The translations under genes and the position numbers were made by a program. From contig NZ_CP162005.1 of NCBI RefSeq assembly GCF_040822065.1, forward strand, positions 682,001-746,000: 64,000 bases of DNA, in the 5' to 3' direction. The notes under the pieces are model-generated. The model was given only the letters and a program-made list of their open reading frames with translations, did no database searches and had not been told where the DNA came from. The stretch comes from Pedobacter sp. WC2423 (lineage in GTDB: Bacteria > Bacteroidota > Bacteroidia > Sphingobacteriales > Sphingobacteriaceae). Each line of letters starts with the position of its first letter. Position 1 is the stretch's first letter. This document shows positions 63,354-64,000 of the stretch, one piece after another.

Positions 63354-64000
63354 TTATAAATTTGGAAATTCCAAAAGATTAAGCGCTAGTGCATCAAATT
63401 TTAATGAATATTGTGTTGGTGTCACCCCAGTTATTTTCTTGAAGTACCTCGTAACATGAGCCTGATCATAATACCCTGATTCATAAGCAAGATTACTTAG
63501 TTTAGCAGGCTTTGAGTCTCTGAGATATTTTAAATAAACTGTAAGCTTGACGATATCGCAATATTTTTTTGGAGTAATCCCAATTGTTTCAATGAACTTT
63601 CTTTCAATTTGCCTCTGCTCGCAGCCAGTGTACCTAATTAATTGTTCCTGGTTGATTAAACCATTGTTTTGCTGAATGAAATTTACAGATGCTGTTATCA
63701 TTGGAGTAGCTGGATTATTAACATTTGCAATGATCTTAATAAAAAATGATTCCAACATTTGAATTCTTTCAGCCAGATTCTGACAAAGAAATAATCTCTC
63801 AGTCACCTCAGTGGCGATATTCCCAAATAAATCAGTCAGATCAATAGTCTGTTCTACCAATTCATTCGCAGGTATATTTAGTAAGTTGCTCAATGCATAC
63901 GGTTTGAAGACCACGATCAATAAAGAAGTTTCATCCACACAAAAGATATTCTTGAATCCGCTAATTTGGCCATAAGCAAATGAAACAGGTAAAGAATCAG
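63354..64000 (-). CDS. AraC-family regulator, 5' end beyond the window
   Basis: Paralogue of the preceding regulator in tandem. The frame stays open to base 64000 (reading DSLPVSFAYGQISGFKNIF before the internal GTG at 63938), so the start is outside. HTH region YESGYYDQAHVTRYFKKITG and TPTQYS are intact. Differences from its neighbour concentrate in the first recognition helix region (RDSKPAKLSNLAYESG versus RDTHHLKLKDSAYDAG), so the two may have distinct operators. Confidence 0.92.
   Translation of the reverse strand, partial: DSLPVSFAYGQISGFKNIFCVDETSLLIVVFKPYALSNLLNIPANELVEQTIDLTDLFGNIATEVTERLFLCQNLAERIQMLESFFIKIIANVNNPATPMITASVNFIQQNNGLINQEQLIRYTGCEQRQIERKFIETIGITPKKYCDIVKLTVYLKYLRDSKPAKLSNLAYESGYYDQAHVTRYFKKITGVTPTQYSLKFDALALNLLEFPNL

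Noticed and set aside
1..64000. CRISPR array
   Set aside because: No regularly spaced short repeats were seen; repeated boxes at 30303-30480 are IS21 end sites at irregular spacing.

Overview
The window reads as chromosome of a Bacteroidota bacterium, most likely Sphingobacteriaceae (Pedobacter/Mucilaginibacter-like). Evidence: a FecR-linked SusC/SusD pair with an N-terminal STN domain, lipoproteins with Bacteroidota-type lipoboxes, DUF4369-TlpA proteins, a Bacteroidota-style Vgr, AT-rich intergenic DNA and few Shine-Dalgarno sites. It is dominated by accessory DNA: repeats, IS elements, pseudogenes and several defence-like cassettes. No intact tRNA, rRNA or CRISPR array was seen.

Layout. 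1-3.2 kb: 3' part of a TolC-like efflux gene, a class III cyclase-domain protein, a terminator and a TlpA-like thioredoxin. 3.4-8.0 kb: a 2.3-kb tandem duplication of an SDR oxidoreductase/AraC regulator pair, each unit starting at a repeat that looks like decayed tRNA 3' ends. 8.0-20.3 kb: a GC-richer island bounded by two more copies of that repeat. It holds a divergent pair of operons: leftward DUF4145 protein > PIN-like protein > HNH_5 nuclease > small protein; rightward a 2,136-residue STAND NTPase with a Cap4-like N-terminal nuclease (Avs-like) overlapping a 246-residue partner. This is the best candidate for a new or composite anti-phage system.

20.3-35.5 kb: a frameshifted fibronectin-III/outer-membrane pseudogene, a MACPF lipoprotein, a broken ISL3 transposase, a uracil-DNA-glycosylase-like plus QxK-nuclease-like pair, an undescribed three-gene cassette with HEPN-like features, a complete IS21 element that split an already frameshifted HNH_5 relative, and a KAP-type NTPase. 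36-37.5 kb: two unknown genes, one a lipoprotein.

38-47.5 kb: a compact polysaccharide utilisation locus (ECF sigma, FecR anti-sigma, SusC, SusD, GH78 alpha-L-rhamnosidase). 47.8-57.4 kb: a DinB-like/sigma-like coupled pair, then a Vgr / PAAR-like DUF4280 / putative effector / TPR module with further unknown genes, a frameshifted gene, a gene remnant and two short inverted-repeat elements whose ends resemble the ISL3 remnant. 58.8-64 kb: a leftward NodU/CmcH carbamoyltransferase, PIG-L deacetylase and nitrilase-family amidohydrolase set, preceded by two tandem AraC-type regulators, the second cut by the window edge.
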